Source: Beroe forskalii
Taxonomy: Eukaryota > Ctenophora > Nuda > Beroida > Beroidae
NCBI GenBank assembly: GCA_011033025.1
Contig: WFMF01000502.1
Span: 1-64,000, forward strand
Length of the DNA: 64,000 bases
Direction of reading: 5' to 3'
The translations under genes and the position numbers were made by a program. The notes below the pieces were generated by a model. That model saw only the letters and a list, made by a program, of their open reading frames with translations. It was not told where the DNA came from and ran no database searches. This document shows positions 29,619 through 40,447 of the stretch, piece by piece (the first letter of the stretch is position 1; the number at the start of each line of letters is the position of its first letter).

Positions 29619-30024
29619 GCCACATGTTTCATTTCCCATGGAAAAGCAAAACATTAACAAGACACGTATTTTTTTGTTTTTTAATATTTATTAGTATTAT
29701 AAATACACAGTAATTCGACGGACGTTGCCCGTCTATTTCTGCTGGCAGTGGCTGGTTGGTCAACAAGCGCAAATGTAACGGTCCGGTCCAAATGTGAAGT
29801 TGAACGTTGCGCGCGCACAGGGCCGGGTAACACTAACACTAACATCCTCCTATGACACGGTACTACGACCAGTTGAAAAACCACTGGCACTAATCATTTT
29901 CAACCGTGAAGCGTGAAATTGAAAACAGGAGTGTTTTAATTTAAGGTTGTACTGTACTTGTACCTTAAAGTTAAAGTTAAAATCAAAACAAAGAGTCACG
30001 CGGTTCACAGTCACTTGAACTCAC

Positions 30025-30069
30025 CACAATTCCGTACTTTATTCGGATTGATTTCCTTACGCTGGACAT
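30025..30069 (-). CDS. Possible minus-strand coding exon (15 codons)
   Basis: On the minus strand an acceptor with tract CTCAACTGTTTCAAG precedes ATGTCCAGCGTAAGG; 15 codons read MSSVRKSIRIKYGIV before a consensus donor GTGAGT. In phase with the exon proposed at 32382-32432. Too short to identify. Confidence 0.3.
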
Positions 30070-30226
30070 CTTGAAACAGTTGAGAATGGGAACCAAACAA
30101 CAGAGGGCATTCCCAAAACAAGACCCTGAGGGGGGATCGTGGTTTAGGACTCAGGGCCAGAGTTATAGTGTTACACTTACAAGGGAATGAGTGCAAATCT
30201 AACTTAGAAACTTTTAATCCCGGAGC

Positions 30227-31980
30227 TAACCTGCATCCGTTTGGCTGGCGTTCACTCCGAAGGTGGAACTAACCTGCACCCATTTGGCTGGCGTTCACTC
30301 CGAAGGTGGAAACTAACCTGCACCCATTTGGCTGGCGTTCATTCCGAAGGTGGAACTAACCTGCACCCATTTGGCTGGCGTTCACTTCGAAGGTGGAACT
30401 AACCTGCACCCATTTGGCTGGCGTTCACTCCGAAGGTGGAACTAACCTGCACCCATTTGGCTGGCGTTCACTCCGACATTGGAACTAACCTGCACCCATT
30501 TGGCTGGCGTTCACTACGAGGGTGGAACTTTGTCAGGCGTTGCCTGACCCCCTCGCGCGCGCGAAGCGCGCGCGCCACGACTCGCAGAGTCGTGAATAAT
30601 AAATTTAAATAAATTTAAAATTTAAATAAATTTAAAATTTTAAATAATGGGTCTGACGACGTCAGACAAGGTGGAACTAACCTGCACCCATTTGGCTGGC
30701 GTTCACTCCGACGGTGGAACTAACCTGCACCCATTTGGCTGGCGTTCACTCCGAAGGTGGAACTAACCTGCACCCATTTGGCTGGCGTTCACTCCGAAGG
30801 TGGAACTAACCTGCACCCATTTGGCTGGCGTTCACTCCGACGGTGGAACTAACCTGCACCCATTTGGCTGGCGTTCACTCCGAAGGTGGAACTAACCTGC
30901 ACCCATTTGGCTGGCGTTCACTCCGAGGGTGGAACTAACCTGCACCCATTTGGCTGGCGTTCACTACGAGGGTGGAACTAACCTGCACCCATTTGGCTGG
31001 CGTTCACTCCGACATTGGAACTAACCTGCACCCATTTGGCTGGCGTTCACTCCGACATTGGAACTAACCTGCACCCATTTGGCTGGCGTTCACTACGAGG
31101 GTGGAACTAACTGCACCCATTTGGCTGGCGCCACGACCGCAGGTGGAACTAACCTTAAATAAATTTAAAATTTAAATGGCGTTCACTCCGGTGGAACTAA
31201 CCTGCACCCATTTGGCTGGCGTTCACTCCGAAGGTGGAACTAACCTGCACCCATTTGGCTGGCGTTCACTCCGACGGTGGAACTAACCTGCACCCATTTG
31301 GCTGGCGTTCACTCCGAAGGTGGAACTAACCTGCACCCATTTGGCTGGCGTTCACTAGGTGGAACTAACCTGCACCCATTTGGCTGGCGTTCACTCCGAA
31401 GGTGGAACTAACCTGCACCCATTTGGCTGGCGTTCACTCCGAAGGTGGAACTAACCTGCACCCATTTGGCTGGCGTTCACTCCGAAGGTGGAACTAACCT
31501 GCACCCATTTGGCTGGCGTTCACTCCGAAGGTGGAACTAACCTGCACCCATTTGGCTGGCGTTCACTCCGAAGGTGGAACTAACCTGCACCCATTTGGCT
31601 GGCGTTCACTCCGACGGTGGAACTAACCTGCACCCATTTGGCTGGCGTTCACTCCGAAGGTGGAACTAACCTGCACCCATTTGGCTGGCGTTCACTCCGA
31701 AGGTGGAACTAACCTGCACCCATTTGGCTGGCGTTCACTCCGAAGGTCCGCAACCTGCACCCATGAAGAGACCGACGGTGGGTTCACCCGACGGTGGAAC
31801 TAACCTGCATCCATTTGGTTTGGCGTTCACTACGAAGGAAATTAGGTTTTAGCCTGCAAATTTGGCTGGTTTAAAACTGCCGACGGTGGAACTAACCTGC
31901 ATCCATTTGGCTGGCGTTCATTCCGACGGTGGAACTAATTGCAAAAATTTGCTGGCGTTGTAAAGAAGGGTGGAAAAACC
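30227..31980 (+). repeat. 43-bp minisatellite, about 37 units, interrupted by a MITE
   Basis: The unit begins GGTGGAACTAACCTGCACCC and continues ATTTGGCTGGCGTTCACTCCGAA. The central units are nearly identical; units after about 31740 decay progressively. Unit-end variants (CCGAA, CCGACG, TACGAG, CCGACATT) recur in blocks, which points to recent unequal exchange. A short insertion of the AAATAAATTTAAAATTT type also occurs at about 31155. Confidence 0.95.
30521..30678. mobile_element. 140-bp MITE inserted in the 43-bp array
   Basis: Element 30530-30669 has the same ends as the copy at 29523-29610 and a longer AT-rich middle. The flanking GGTGGAACT on each side (30521-30529, 30670-30678) is array sequence duplicated on insertion. 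Confidence 0.85.
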
Positions 31981-32381
31981 TGGAAATTTGGGGCGTTAAA
32001 CGCAAGGCAAAAGCAGGTGACGCAGCAGAGTCCGCAGTCGTTTTAGGGCTCTGCAGTCTGCAGGAATAGTCTAGAAAATTTCAGCTCAATCAGAGAAACT
32101 CGTTGCCTGAGAAATGAACCAAGAGACAAATCAGGGAAATTAAGGGTTTTAAAACGATAAATTGCCTGGGGATAGAGGTTTGAAACCCGCTGATGCACTT
32201 ATCGATAGACAACGGTATAAATTATACCGTTGGAAATCGATGCGGACAAGAGTGTTAAATTTTAGTGGTAAAGCTGCAGACTGCAAGAATAGTCTAGACT
32301 ATAGAAAATTTCAAAAGGGTTTCATTTAAAAAAAAACTGCTAAACATATTTGGCTGCACAATAGCATTTCAAGTTTCCTAC

Positions 32382-32432
32382 CGTTTTGTTGGCGATCACA
32401 TCACTTCTGTACTGGATGTTCCGGGTCGGCAT
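32382..32432 (-). CDS. Possible minus-strand first coding exon (17 codons)
   Basis: The minus-strand ATG reads MPTRNIQYRSDVIANKT, then donor GTAGGA. Phase 0 at the donor matches the exon at 30025-30069; the whole 43-bp array would lie in the intron. No family recognised, and no later exon found. Confidence 0.3.
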
Positions 32433-33430
32433 TGTCTCCTCCTCTTCTGACGTCATTGAAACATCGCCAAACTGCACAACCTAAAGATAGGGTAATGACG
32501 TCATCGAAACATCGCCAAACTGCACAACCTTCAGATAATTAAGTCCGATATTAGGTAAGGAACCTGACGACCACTGATTTATGGTGGCACGTAACTATTA
32601 ACACCAGTACGTGTTTCAGATTCAACAGAACGGATAAAAGCAGTATACAATATACATCCATCATTACTGACCATCTCGGCTACCCTTCTTCAATGCCTTT
32701 TATAAAAAAAAGTTTATTGGGAAAGCGAAAAATTCTGATTTAAGGCTAAGTGTAGGTGCAGTCCAAAACTTCATATTAAGTAGTCAAGTACGGCCACGGA
32801 GCTACGAGTCAGAGTTACGACATACGAGCTAAAGTAAAAGTTCCTAAACTACTCTCTTGATCCTACATTGTCCTTAACCTCAATTTTCGTGATTTAACAT
32901 TGAGTCAAATTTGTGTGTACGCAAATTTGTGTATAGACACGTCCAGATTTATTTTATAATTTCAGATTCGACAGAACGGATAAAGGCAGTATACAATATC
33001 ATTTCCCCTGACCAGACCCCAGCCTTTCAATGGTGTCGAAAAAAGTTGATGTGAAGGAAAAATTCTGATTTCAAGGAAGTAAGGTGCCGTCAAGGAAGTA
33101 AAAACTGTCAATTAAACTCTTCGCACGAGAAATAGGTGCGTTTTAACGTCATCAACTAAAGTGGTGTTAAGGAAATTAAAGTGGAGTGAAGGAAGTAAAG
33201 TGGTTTCTTGTGCGGAAGAAAAAGCAGTGAAGTAAGGAAAATGGTGTCAAGTAAGAAGGGGCATACGACATACAAGTTTAAAGTAAAATTGGTCGAAAGG
33301 AAGTTTGATCCTACATTGAAGGCCTGGAAGCTTGGTGTCGTGATTTAACAAAGTCAAATTTCAAGGAAGTAAATTGGTGTATGGACACGTCCAAAGAATT
33401 ATAGAATTTATTAAGTAAAAGTTTTATTGT
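32433..33430. other. Local duplications between the two large arrays
   Basis: A direct repeat of about 46 bp at 32450-32530 (GACGTCATTGAAACATCGCC / GACGTCATCGAAACATCGCC). A second pair about 345 bp apart at 32610 and 32960 (TTTCAGATTCAACAGAACGG / TTTCAGATTCGACAGAACGG). From about 33050 decayed units of the 19-bp repeat begin. Confidence 0.6.
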
Positions 33431-35600
33431 CAAAGTACGATGTCAGGACACTTCATCTGATGTGGTGTCCCTAAGTAAAGTGGTGTCAATTCACACAATG
33501 GTGTCAAGGAAATAAAGTGGGGTCAAGGAAGTAAAGTGGCGTCAAGGAAGTTAAGTGGTGTCAAGGAAGTATTTAAGTAAAGTGGTGTCAAGGAAGTAAA
33601 ATGGTGTCAATGAAGTAAAGTGGTGCCAAGAAAGTAAACTGGTGTCAGAAAAGTGAATTGGGGTTAAGGAAGTAAAGTGGCGTCAAGGAAGTTAAGTGGT
33701 GCCAAGGATGTATTGAAGTAAAGTGGTGTCAAGGACGGAAGTTGAATGGTGTCAATGAAGTAAAGTGGTTTCAATGAAGTAAAGTGGTGTCAAGAAAGTA
33801 AACTGGTGTCAGAGAAGTGAAGTGGCGTCAAGGAAGCAAATATGGCGTTGTCTAGAAAGTTAAGTGGTGTTGAACTTGAAGGGGTGTCAAGGAAGTAGAT
33901 TGGTGTCAAAGAAATAAAGTGGTGTCAAGAAAATAAAGTGATTTCAAGGAAGAAAATTAATTTTGAGGAGGTAAAGTGATGTCAAGGGAGTGAATTGGTG
34001 TCAAGGAGGTAAAGTGGTGTCAAGGATGCAAAGTGGTGTCAAGGATGTGAAGTGGTGTCAAGGAAGTTAAGTGGTGTCAAGGAAGTAAAGTGGTGTCTAG
34101 GAAGTAAAGTGGTGTCAAGAATGTGGAGGTGTCAAGGTTTTTTGGTGTCAAACGAGTAAAACTTGAAGGGAAGTTAAAGTGGTTTCAAAGTGAATTGGTC
34201 GAAAGGTTAAAATGTGGTATCTCCAGGAAGCCTGGTTTGACCGAAAAGTGGTGTCAAGGAAGTTAAGTGGTGTCAAGGAAGTAAAGTGGTGTCTAGGAAG
34301 TAAAGTGGTGTCAAGAATGTGGAGTGGTGTCAAGGAAGTAAATTGGTGTCAAGGAAGTAAAGGGGCATCAGGGAAGTTAAGTGGTTTCAAAGTGAATTGG
34401 TCGAAAGGAAGTTAAGTGGTATCAAGGAAGCCTGGAAGGAAAGTGGTACCGAGGAAGTGAAGTGGTGTCAAGGAAGTAAAGTGGTGTCAAGGAAGTTAAG
34501 TGGCGTCAAAGAAGAAAAATTGATATCATTTAAATGGTGTCAGCTGCGCTGTACAGTGACATTCAAAGAAATAATATGGTGTCAAGGAAGTATACTGGTT
34601 TCAAGGAAGTTAATTGGCGTCAAGGAAGTGAGGTGGTGTCAAGGAAGTAAAGTGGTGTCAAGGAAGTAACGTGGTGTCAAGGGGGTAAAGTGGTGTCAAG
34701 GAAGTAAATTGGTGTCAAGGAAATAAAGGGGCATCAGGGAAGTAAAGTGGTTTCAAAGTGAATTGGTCGAAAGGAAGTTAAGTGGTATCAAGGAAGTAAA
34801 GTGGTGTCGAGGAAGTAAAGTGGTGTCAAGGAAGTAAAGTGGTGTCAAGAAATTAAAGTGGTGCCAAGGAAGTAAAGTGGTGTCAAGGAAGTGAAGTGGT
34901 GTCAAGGAAGTAAAGTGGTGTCAAGGAAGTAAAGTGGCGTCAAAGAAGAAAAGTGATATCAAGGAAGTAAAGTGGTGTCAAGGAAGTACAGTGGTGTCAA
35001 AGAAGTAAAGTGGTGTCAAGGAAGTAAAGTGGTGTCAAGGAAGTAACGTGGTGTCAAGGGAGTAAAGTGGTGTCAAGGGATTAAAATGGTGTCAAAAAAG
35101 TAAAGTGGTGTCAAAGAAGTAAAGTGGTGTCAAGGCAGTGAAGTGGTGTCAAGAAAGGCAAAGCAGCATCAAGGACAAAGGAAGTGGTGTCAAAGAAGTT
35201 AAATGGCGTCAAGGAAGTTAAATGGCGTCAAGCAAGTAAAGTGGTGTCTAGAAAGTAAAGTGGTGTGAAAGGGGTGTCATGGAAGTAAATTGGTACCAAG
35301 GAAGTAAATCGGTGTCGAGGAAGTAAAGTGGTGTCAAGAAAAGTAAAGTGATCTCGAGGATATGAAGTGGTTTCAAGGAAGTGAAGAGGTCTCAAGGAAG
35401 TGAAGTTGTGTCAAGCCGGAAAAGTGGCGTCAAGGAAGAATAGTGTTATCAAGAACGTAAAGTGTTTTCAAGGACGTAAAGTGTTGTCAAGGAAGCAAAG
35501 TGGTGCCAGGGAAGTAAAGTGGTGTCAAGGAAGTAATGTGATGTCAAGGAAGTCAAGTGGTGTCAAGTAACTAAAGCGGTGTCAAGGAAGTAAAGCCCCA
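33430..35600 (+). repeat. 19-bp minisatellite, over 100 units
   Basis: The unit is AAAGTGGTGTCAAGGAAGT with many point variants and occasional truncated units. The strand is almost free of C apart from the C of GTCAAGG. Plus-strand open frames at 34212-34669 are repeat translations. Confidence 0.95.
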
Positions 35601-35821
35601 TAACCCAAAGTGAGTTTCCCTCAGCGTATTTACCTCTATCATTATTATTCATATTTTCTAAATTTTCACGTCATACGATTTTCATAATCATTATAGTAAG
35701 GTAATTTGTAGAGCGTGGAATAATATGTTGTTTGTTTCTTCCGAAAAAGTCATGTTTATTTAAGCATTTTCTGAGAATCCATCGAAATGGTTCTCGGAGT
35801 CTAACAAGAGTTCTCGGAACC

Positions 35822-35960
35822 TGTTTACACAACGTCAGCCAATCAGCGAACAGAACCGGGGCCACGTTACCTGCTGGGTTTGGGTCAGCCAATCAACGAA
35901 CAGAACCGGGGTCACGTTACCTGCCGGGTATAATTCTGAATTCAGCCAATCAACGTGACT
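35822..35960 (+). repeat. Tandem CCAAT-containing repeat, about 2.5 units
   Basis: CAGCCAATCAGCGAACAGAA followed by CCGGGGCCACGTTACCTGC occurs twice about 51 bp apart, with a third partial CAGCCAATCAACG. CCAAT boxes in series can bind NF-Y, but no gene start was identified nearby. Confidence 0.7.
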
Positions 35961-36734
35961 AGATGGGTATGAGCCGCTAGCTCGATAAATGATCGCTTAT
36001 TTTCTTATTTTGTCGTTTCGCCTTCGTTATGTGGTCTGGGTTGCTGCTCAGCTGAATTCGCATCTAATAGTGCGAGCAGCTACCTTAGATTTCTAATGGA
36101 TTTTTATTCTTTTTTTTCTTCTTTTTTTTCTTCTTTACACGATTCAAGTATTCTCTAGTTTTTCTAACCCTCAGCGGCAACGTTGGAAGGAATTGTTGTC
36201 GGTTCATCATAACGTTCATTGAATTAACCCCAGTACCCTTCACATCCTAAGTTTGCCAGGGAACTATGGACAACCCATCTGCTAGAGACATCCCGTCACC
36301 CCGCTCGAGAAGGCTGGTTTAGCACTGCCTCACCCCAGGGGAGGGGCTCCTTGAGCTCCGGAACAAGGTTTTTAATATGTATTTGAAGAAAATATGCAAA
36401 TAATACGATGCATATTTTGTGACATAAACAGCCGTATTTTTCCTCTCCAATTTTGAAATTTCGCTTGGATTTTAAATAAAAACGTGGGCTCTCCGACTTA
36501 AAAGATCAGTAGCAGGAGTAGCAATGCTACCGAGGCGAAATTGAAGTACCAAGGGGATTTTTTTACAAAACCGAGACTTGGACTTTGAACTTTTGAAGTC
36601 AAGGGGCGGCGGGCACACACGCCCAGCAAAATTTGATTAAAAAAATCATGTAAAGGTGGACTGTGAGTGTATGCTCTTTCACTAAACCTCATTATCTTTG
36701 GTTCTAAAATTTGACATCACATACTGTTTTCCAG

Positions 36735-36828
36735 GAATCCGGAGCTCAGCAGTCAGCAGTGCTGACAACCCGGTCAACTTCGGGCTTTTGAGTTCGCAGC
36801 ATCATCCTCACAGAGGATTGAAGTTACA
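36735..36828 (+). CDS. Possible internal exon of an unidentified gene (1)
   Basis: Acceptor CTGTTTTCCAG and donor ACA|GTAAAA bound an open frame reading SSADNPVNFGLLSSQHH. In phase with the candidate at 37039-37138. Composition is polar and low in complexity. No family recognised. Confidence 0.25.
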
Positions 36829-37038
36829 GTAAAAGTTTGTGAAAAGTAAGTCATTGAACCAAATTGTATTACGATAAAAACAATTGATTCAGGGTATCAT
36901 GCAGCCACTTGATGAAGCGATTAATATGATATGAATTTCCATCTTTGCCCTAGTGCCCTGTTTATGCCATATATGGCAGTGCATCTGTACTGTAGTCACG
37001 TTTCGCTAAGAGATTTAACATCCTGTATCTTCAGGAAG

Positions 37039-37138
37039 GAATTATTCACATAACCTCCGGAAACGGAAGCGTCGGTCTTCACCAATTGAAGGGAACCTGG
37101 TGACCTTGAAATTACAGCATTCACACTCGCAGCAAATG
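37039..37138 (+). CDS. Possible internal exon of an unidentified gene (2)
   Basis: One base plus 33 codons, using acceptor TTCAGGAAG and donor AAATG|GTGATA. It encodes NYSHNLRKRKRRSSPIEGN; RKRKRR resembles a nuclear localisation signal. The more obvious acceptor four bases earlier breaks the frame. Weak support. Confidence 0.22.
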
Positions 37139-38860
37139 GTGATAACCGCTAACTATATTCTGTGTAATATCTCTCACTTTTTATCTTATATTATTATTAT
37201 TATATTATTATTATATTATTATTGGGCACAGAATTTTCGTATTTGAGTTTGCTAACCCCTTTTTCTTTTTCAGAGAAGTCTGACATTACATGTTGTGATT
37301 TGACTTTATATTATATTTCTATTTCATTAGTGCTAAAATCTAATCTTTCACGAGAACAATTCATCGTACGGGGTGACACTTTTTAATTCCGTTTTTTAGT
37401 AACCATTAAAACACGATGAAAACTTTTTGAACCATTTCATGCCCGGGAATGACACGGTGATTCGTGTCTTTTATCACGTCAACAAACGGGATGTCATCTA
37501 AAACTCGGTGAATTCTGTCGACGAATTATAGTCACTGATCCCATCAATTTCCTTAACACAGCTTCTAACGATATAATGTATGATGACACCGGAAAAAGCC
37601 ATCATTATCCGAGAGCCGCGCGGTCCATTATTCAAGTGCAACCTTCACAATATAGTAAAAGATGTATCAATGTTTGTAAACTGAATCATATTTCAGGTGT
37701 GTTTCCTGTGATGGCACAAGAACTAACGATTCTAATTACACTTCTGATGACCAGCTCTCGTCTGACAGGGAAAAGCACGAAAACCTGTTACTTAGGATAA
37801 TAAAAAAGTATCCTAACATGTAGTCTTCAGCCTTCGGAACTTTCTGATATTTTGATATTTTTATTTGCAGTTAATTGGCACTTGAGAACACGGCTTCAAA
37901 TTCATATGGAAAATGTTCCAATGATTCGTACTTAAGCAAGTGTTTCAGATTATTGTATTGCATGTACACGAGACTGATATTATACTTTTAGACGTATACT
38001 GGATACACTTTCGTTTTAGGTCGTAGTGAAAATTCCTGAGAAGGTGTTCTAGCATTTTTGTCATAAAAGTGTCAGGATTTTACAGGATTTTACAAGAGGT
38101 TCCTCTCCATTCTTGTCATGGATTTTACGAAATTTCCGTCAATTAAAGTATCAACAAAGAGCCCTCTGTGGCTTTGCGGCTAGTATTATGTCTGCTCGAT
38201 ATCACCTTTTATGTTTTAGGCGGTTCGGCTGACGTAATTTTAATTGATAAGAGTGGATGCTTGATTACGCTATATTGTCTACTTGCTTGAATGAAACCAT
38301 ATCCGTATCATGATATGGATTACAGATATTCTTAGAAATTCGTAGGAGCTTTTTCGTGTCCAGCTACGGAACGCGCCGCATGCTTTGTCGAGGATCAATA
38401 GGTACAACTCCTGTAAAATCATGACAATTTTGGGCTAGAACATCTACTGAAATTCCTATAAACGATGAACTGGCAGGAAAGCGCGAACTTCCATCTGTAT
38501 ACCCCGCGCACGAATAATACGCGGTTATTTTCAACAATTTGGCTGCGCGCACAGTCTTAGTGACGTCATTACGACCTACAACTACTAAACGGGGGATGGA
38601 TCTACGAGAGATCGAAACAGAGTCCCCGGCCCGTCCCCGGCACGGGAAGTCATTACTACCACCTGAGCGCATATAAGTTGGACTTAAGTCAGCGATTCTT
38701 GAGATGGCTTGACGACAAAAGCACCCGCTACACTACATAACAACTTGAACAACTTGAAGCTCGCGCGTTCCTGAATGTTCATCGTCCATTTTCAAATCAT
38801 CATTCGATTCATTTCAAATCATTTTCAAATTGATTCCGAAGAGAAATCAATTTCATTTTG
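37139..38860. other. Intergenic DNA, no gene recognised
   Basis: Includes an ATT-rich microsatellite at 37190-37220 and a CRE-containing segment at about 38555-38575 inside a minus-strand open frame (38364-38672) that looks repeat-derived (CCGCGCACGAATAATACGCG). No coding evidence. Confidence 0.4.
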
Positions 38861-38869
38861 ATCTAAATT

Positions 38870-38930
38870 TCGAATTGATTTTAATTTCGAGTTGATTTTA
38901 ATTTCGAGTTGATTTTAATTTCGAATTAAA
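38870..38930 (+). repeat. 17-bp AT-rich tandem repeat, about 3 units
   Basis: TTGATTTTAATTTCGAG repeated, within a longer stretch (38780-38970) of related ATTTCAAATTGATT words. Confidence 0.8.
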
Positions 38931-38985
38931 CTCAATTCTAATTGATTTCAAATTGAAATCGATTTTGAAATTAAATGACACAGGT

Positions 38986-39205
38986 CCGCCACAAGGTTCT
39001 AGTAGGACACAAGGTTCTAGTAGGACACAAGGTTCTAGTAGAACACAAGGTTCTAGTAGGACACAAGGTTCTAGTATGACACAAGGTTCTAGTAGAACAC
39101 AAGGTTCTAGTAGAACACAAGGTTCTAGTACTCTAGTGCACTAGTACTCTAGTAGAACACAAGATTCTAGTAGAACACAAGGTTCTAGTAGAACACAAGA
39201 TTCCG
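38986..39205 (+). repeat. 18-bp minisatellite, about 12 units
   Basis: The unit is ACACAAGGTTCTAGTAGG / AGA variants. As a multiple of three it keeps one frame open (SSRTQG repeated), but no gene context supports coding. Confidence 0.92.
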
Positions 39206-39696
39206 CTCCACCTGCTGAAAATCGCAATTTTTGCAGAGCTAAATTTCTTTTGCAAAATTGAAAATCAATTTTCTGTACGGTGGAATGGGAGAATTATTAA
39301 TATAGACCACTGAAATTACTAAATTACGAGTGCTTTATCATCAAGAATTTCCCACAGCAATACGCCAAGAAACTTTCAAGAACTCACGTAAAATCTTAGC
39401 ATAATTTGCAGTTTCATGACAAAAGCCAGAAAATGACTCCAGAATCAGCCAGGGAAGTTATTATAATAAACTGCTTATCTCAGCTGCAATCACTGAATAT
39501 GTGAATATGGACGCTACCATAAACCGGATGTTGCTTTCCGACTGAATTTTTGATTTCGAAAGTCAAAAGCACGGCTCCACTGAGTGGCTGTGAATATATT
39601 ACCATCACAAGATGAAGACTATAATGATATTAATAAAATTAGAAAATAATCAGAACTCAGGGGTAACTTCAATGCCGTGCACGACTTTCAGCAAGT

Positions 39697-39745
39697 GAAG
39701 ATGACGTCATCGTCACGCTTTAGAATGGTGAGTTGATGACGTTGA
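39697..39745. repeat. Fragment of the CRE-bearing MITE family
   Basis: GATGACGTCATCGTCACGCT then TTAGAATGGTGAGTTGATGACGTTGAGCTGCC, the same order of words as the full copy at 24195-24299 on the opposite strand. Confidence 0.7.
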
Positions 39746-39969
39746 GCTGCCGTGCTCTTTTCATTTCCAATTCTGGCGCATGATAAGCAAGGCCCCGCTC
39801 ACATGTTTTAGAAACAGCTGATAATATTTAGGAGATTTCTATAAAAGCATCCGTCTGCTTCTGCTCGGAACGGATGAGTCAGATCTACGGCCATTTTCGG
39901 ATGAGTCAGATCTACGGCCATCTGCATTTTCGTGTGTAGAATTTTCCATCATCGTATCATTAAATACTA

Positions 39970-40118
39970 ATAGACACGCACCTGTTGGGTCCATTTTGGG
40001 AATTAGGATACTTCCCTAGGGTGCAACCCAAGGGAAGTATCCGGTGTAGCTGCAGACCCGCTGTCCGAAGGACAATTAGGGTATAAACCAATATGGACCC
40101 GATGAGGCAACTGTCTAT
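39970..40118. repeat. GGGTCCATTTTGG inverted-repeat element, copy 2
   Basis: Left end AGACACGCACCTGTTGGGTC, right end CCAATATGGACCCGATGAGG then CAACTGTCTATGTA. Inner hairpin ATACTTCCCTAGGGTGCAAC / CCAAGGGAAGTAT. The flanks also resemble copy 1, so the terminal repeat is about 30 bp. Confidence 0.7.
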
Positions 40119-40404
40119 GTATGAAGGGGCTGTTCAAAAAGAATGTCCCCAATATTTCGGCCATTCCCTTCCTTCCACGTGTTGGGATTCCTGAAAAATA
40201 CCCCTGGGGCCCGGAAAAAATACCCCACCCCTCTATGTCCGTTATTAATGTTTGTACAGTTTTGACTAAAGAAATTATTTCCTACCTTGATCATGATATA
40301 AAAGAAATCGCTTTTAGGTAATTGCTAAAATCTGTTTGAAACCCACCAATATTATTTTGTTCACGATGCAATTCCTTTGAATGTTTAAATTTGAGCAGGA
40401 AGTA

Positions 40405-40447
40405 ATGAAGATAACTCTACTTCTGGTCAGCTTTCTGGGACTTACCA
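40405..40447 (+). CDS. Unknown secreted protein exon 1: signal peptide
   Basis: ATG and 14 codons of hydrophobic leader. The end point is chosen so that A plus TT at 40585 makes an Ile codon and the leader ends ...IIAG. Bases 40455-40466 (TAATAGCTGGAA) resemble the start of exon 2 (TTATAGCTGGAA), so a local duplication may confuse the junction. Confidence 0.5.

Noticed and set aside
30227..31980. CRISPR array
   Set aside because: The 43-bp units are contiguous without spacers and the context is eukaryotic, so it is a minisatellite.
34212..34669. Plus-strand open frames within the 19-bp array
   Set aside because: Repeat translation (VSRKLSGVKE type) with no gene context.
38953..39144. 63-codon frame with repeated SSRTQG
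   Set aside because: Product of the 18-bp array whose length is a multiple of three; no start context, splice sites or neighbours.
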